NCBI GenBank assembly: GCA_021852325.1
Contig: JAJZNM010000129.1
Span: forward strand, 1-6,878
Reading direction: 5' to 3'
From: Pseudomonadota bacterium
GTDB lineage: Bacteria; Pseudomonadota; Gammaproteobacteria; JAKAQQ01
DNA length: 6,878 bases
Shown: piece after piece, positions 5,258 through 6,878 of the stretch
Numbering within the stretch: the stretch's first letter is position 1
How the letters are laid out: each line of letters starts with the position of its first letter
Translations under genes and position numbers: made by a program
Notes under the pieces: model-generated
The model's database searches: none
What the model was told of the DNA's origin: nothing
Seen by the model: the letters and a program-made list of their open reading frames with translations, nothing else

Positions 5258-6878
5258 TCAGGGCCGGGCTGGCCATACCCAGAGGATCATGGGGACCGCG
5301 ACCAAAACCAGGAAGAGGCTAAGTGGAAGCCCTAGTTTCCAGTAATCCCCAAAACGGTAACCTCCCGAGTTCAGGACCAGGGCATTACACTGGTGACCGA
5401 CGGGCGTGAGAAAGGGCAGGCAGCTCCCCAAGGCGACGGCCATGAGGAGCGGATCCGGCGAGATCCGGAGACCGTGTGCCACGCTGATCGCGATCGGCGC
5501 AAAAATCACCGCGGTGGCCGCGTTGTTCACGAAATTGCTGAACCCGAGGGTGATCACCATCAAGAGGTCCACGATGGCAGCGACGGGCCAGCTCTCGCCG
5601 AGTACGAGCACGAGATGCGCAATCCGGGCGGCGTCTCCGGTGCTTTGGAATGCGGCACCGATGGAGATGAAGGCACCGAGGAGGACCAGGATGGGAAGTT
5701 CCAGGCTTTCATAAAGCTCGCGCAGGGACAGGTAGCCGAACAGCACCATCAGCACGGCTGCCGCCACGAAACTGACATCGACCGGCACCCAGCCCAAAAC
5801 CACGACCGCGACCGCTAGCGCAAAGATGCTGAGTGCGGAGACGATCCGCGTGGGCTTGACGAGACGCGTGTCAGCACTGGCCAGTGGAACCAGCCGGAAG
5901 TGGCCGATCAGCTCCGCGAGTACCTGCCGGTCGCCATGAAGCAATAGGACATCGCCGGCGAGGAGCCGGACAGCACTGAGGCGCGCGGTCACCCGGCCCC
6001 CTTGACGGGAAATCGCGAGCAGGTTGACACCGTAGCGCCGGCGCAGGTTCAGGGACTGTGCGCTTTGCCCGACGAGGGCGGATTCGGGACGCAGGATCAC
6101 CTGTTCCAGACCCATTTCGTCCGACCGCTGGAATCTCTCGGCAACATCCTTGCGCTCGAGAAGCTCCATCTTCGATGCATCCAGGAATGCCTTGAGCTCC
6201 TCCGGTGCGGCCTGGACCAAGAGGATATCGCCCGCACGCAGCCGGAAGTAACGGTTGGCCGGCTTGCGCGCTTCCTCACGGATCACACCCGCCACCGCAA
6301 AGTCGAGATCGATGGCTTCGTGCAGTTCTCCGAGCGCTCGGTCGACAAAAGGTGAATCGGTCGGGATCACGACTTCCGTGGAGTACGAGGTACTTTCGGA
6401 TTCGTCGGGCTTCGCTTGACGGAGGTGCCGCGGCAAAAACAGGGTCGAGAACGCCCAGAGAAACAAGAGTCCCGAGATGGCGACGACCCCGCCAACCGGC
6501 GTGAACGCAAAGAATCCAAAGGGATGCCCCGTCACCTCCGCGCGATAACTCGAGATCAGGATGTTGGGCGAGGTTCCCGTCAGGGTCACAATCCCGCCCA
6601 GGATCGCACTGAACGCCAGCGGCATCAGCACCGGTCCCAGCGGGCGTGACTGCCGTTTGGAGACCTGCACGGCGATGGGCAGGAAGACGGACAGGGCACC
6701 GACGTCGCTGATCACGGTCGAACACAGGCTGAGCAGGCCGGTCAGCGCCATAAACTGGAGTTTCGGGCGCTTCACATGTCGCATGATGAGGTGACTCATC
6801 GCATCGATGATGCCCGCGCTCCAGAGCGCGCGACTCACGACCATGACGGCCGCGATGGTAATGACCGCCGGGCTCGCG
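5258..6878 (-). CDS. SLC13/DASS-type anion permease with two RCK_C (TrkA-C) domains, N-terminus cut by window edge
   Basis: The frame stays open past the internal ATG at 6844 to the right edge (11 further codons, reading ASPAVITIAAV), so the true start lies outside; about 539 residues are visible. Numbering from 6844, an N-terminal membrane half carries GGIVTLTGTSPNILIS (83-98), the family's substrate-loop motif. Residues about 150-225 and 243-318 are two soluble RCK_C-like domains (AGDILLVQAA and AGDVLLLHGD turns). A second membrane half (332-525) carries SNFVNNAATAV (436-446) and LTPVGHQCNALVLNSGGY (479-496). These are hallmarks of sodium-coupled SLC13-like transporters with a regulatory insert. 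Relatives carry sulfate, dicarboxylates or similar anions; the substrate here is not determinable. The RCK_C insert may bind a ligand to gate transport, by analogy with potassium channels and TrkA. It converges with the glycosyltransferase, with no shared operon visible. Confidence 0.93.
   Translation of the reverse strand, partial: ASPAVITIAAVMVVSRALWSAGIIDAMSHLIMRHVKRPKLQFMALTGLLSLCSTVISDVGALSVFLPIAVQVSKRQSRPLGPVLMPLAFSAILGGIVTLTGTSPNILISSYRAEVTGHPFGFFAFTPVGGVVAISGLLFLWAFSTLFLPRHLRQAKPDESESTSYSTEVVIPTDSPFVDRALGELHEAIDLDFAVAGVIREEARKPANRYFRLRAGDILLVQAAPEELKAFLDASKMELLERKDVAERFQRSDEMGLEQVILRPESALVGQSAQSLNLRRRYGVNLLAISRQGGRVTARLSAVRLLAGDVLLLHGDRQVLAELIGHFRLVPLASADTRLVKPTRIVSALSIFALAVAVVVLGWVPVDVSFVAAAVLMVLFGYLSLRELYESLELPILVLLGAFISIGAAFQSTGDAARIAHLVLVLGESWPVAAIVDLLMVITLGFSNFVNNAATAVIFAPIAISVAHGLRISPDPLLMAVALGSCLPFLTPVGHQCNALVLNSGGYRFGDYWKLGLPLSLFLVLVAVPMILWVWPARP

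Noticed and set aside
1..6878. Mobile elements, CRISPR arrays, tRNA/rRNA genes, defence systems
   Set aside because: No direct-repeat arrays, transposase or integrase motifs, tRNA-like cloverleafs or toxin-antitoxin pairs were seen on either strand.

Overview
This high-GC window (roughly 60% G+C by eye) carries five protein genes and looks like ordinary chromosome from a Gram-negative bacterium, most likely a proteobacterium. The taxonomic guess is weak. It rests on gene content: a secreted BNR propeller protein, a YbjQ-family protein, a GT4 glycosyltransferase and an SLC13 permease with RCK_C domains. There are no RNA genes, insertion sequences, CRISPR arrays or phage genes that I can see.

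Layout, left to right. (1) Positions 1-2976, minus strand: the first 992 codons of a large exported multi-Asp-box (BNR/sortilin-Vps10-like) beta-propeller protein whose C-terminus lies beyond the left edge. It has a clear signal peptide, a Shine-Dalgarno site and an upstream sequence resembling an extracytoplasmic-function (sigma-E type) promoter. (2) Positions 3108-3737, minus strand: a tight two-gene unit, a 107-residue YbjQ/UPF0145 protein followed after 3 nt by a 100-residue protein with two membrane segments and a polar tail. (3) Positions 3738-4008: a 271-bp divergent intergenic region with candidate promoter elements, a perfect 11-bp palindrome and a 6-bp-stem hairpin. (4) Positions 4009-5205, plus strand: a complete GT-B glycosyltransferase of family 4, standing alone. 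(5) Positions 5258-6878, minus strand: an SLC13/DASS-type anion permease with two RCK_C domains, truncated at its N-terminus by the right edge and converging with the glycosyltransferase over a short hairpin.

The genes do not form one obvious pathway. The only clear functional coupling is the YbjQ-like plus membrane-protein pair. The propeller gene could share readthrough transcription with that pair because it lies downstream on the same strand, but it appears to have its own promoter. I found no convincing previously undescribed system. The items most worth a second look are the ECF-type promoter candidate in front of the exported propeller and the YbjQ/membrane-protein pair.
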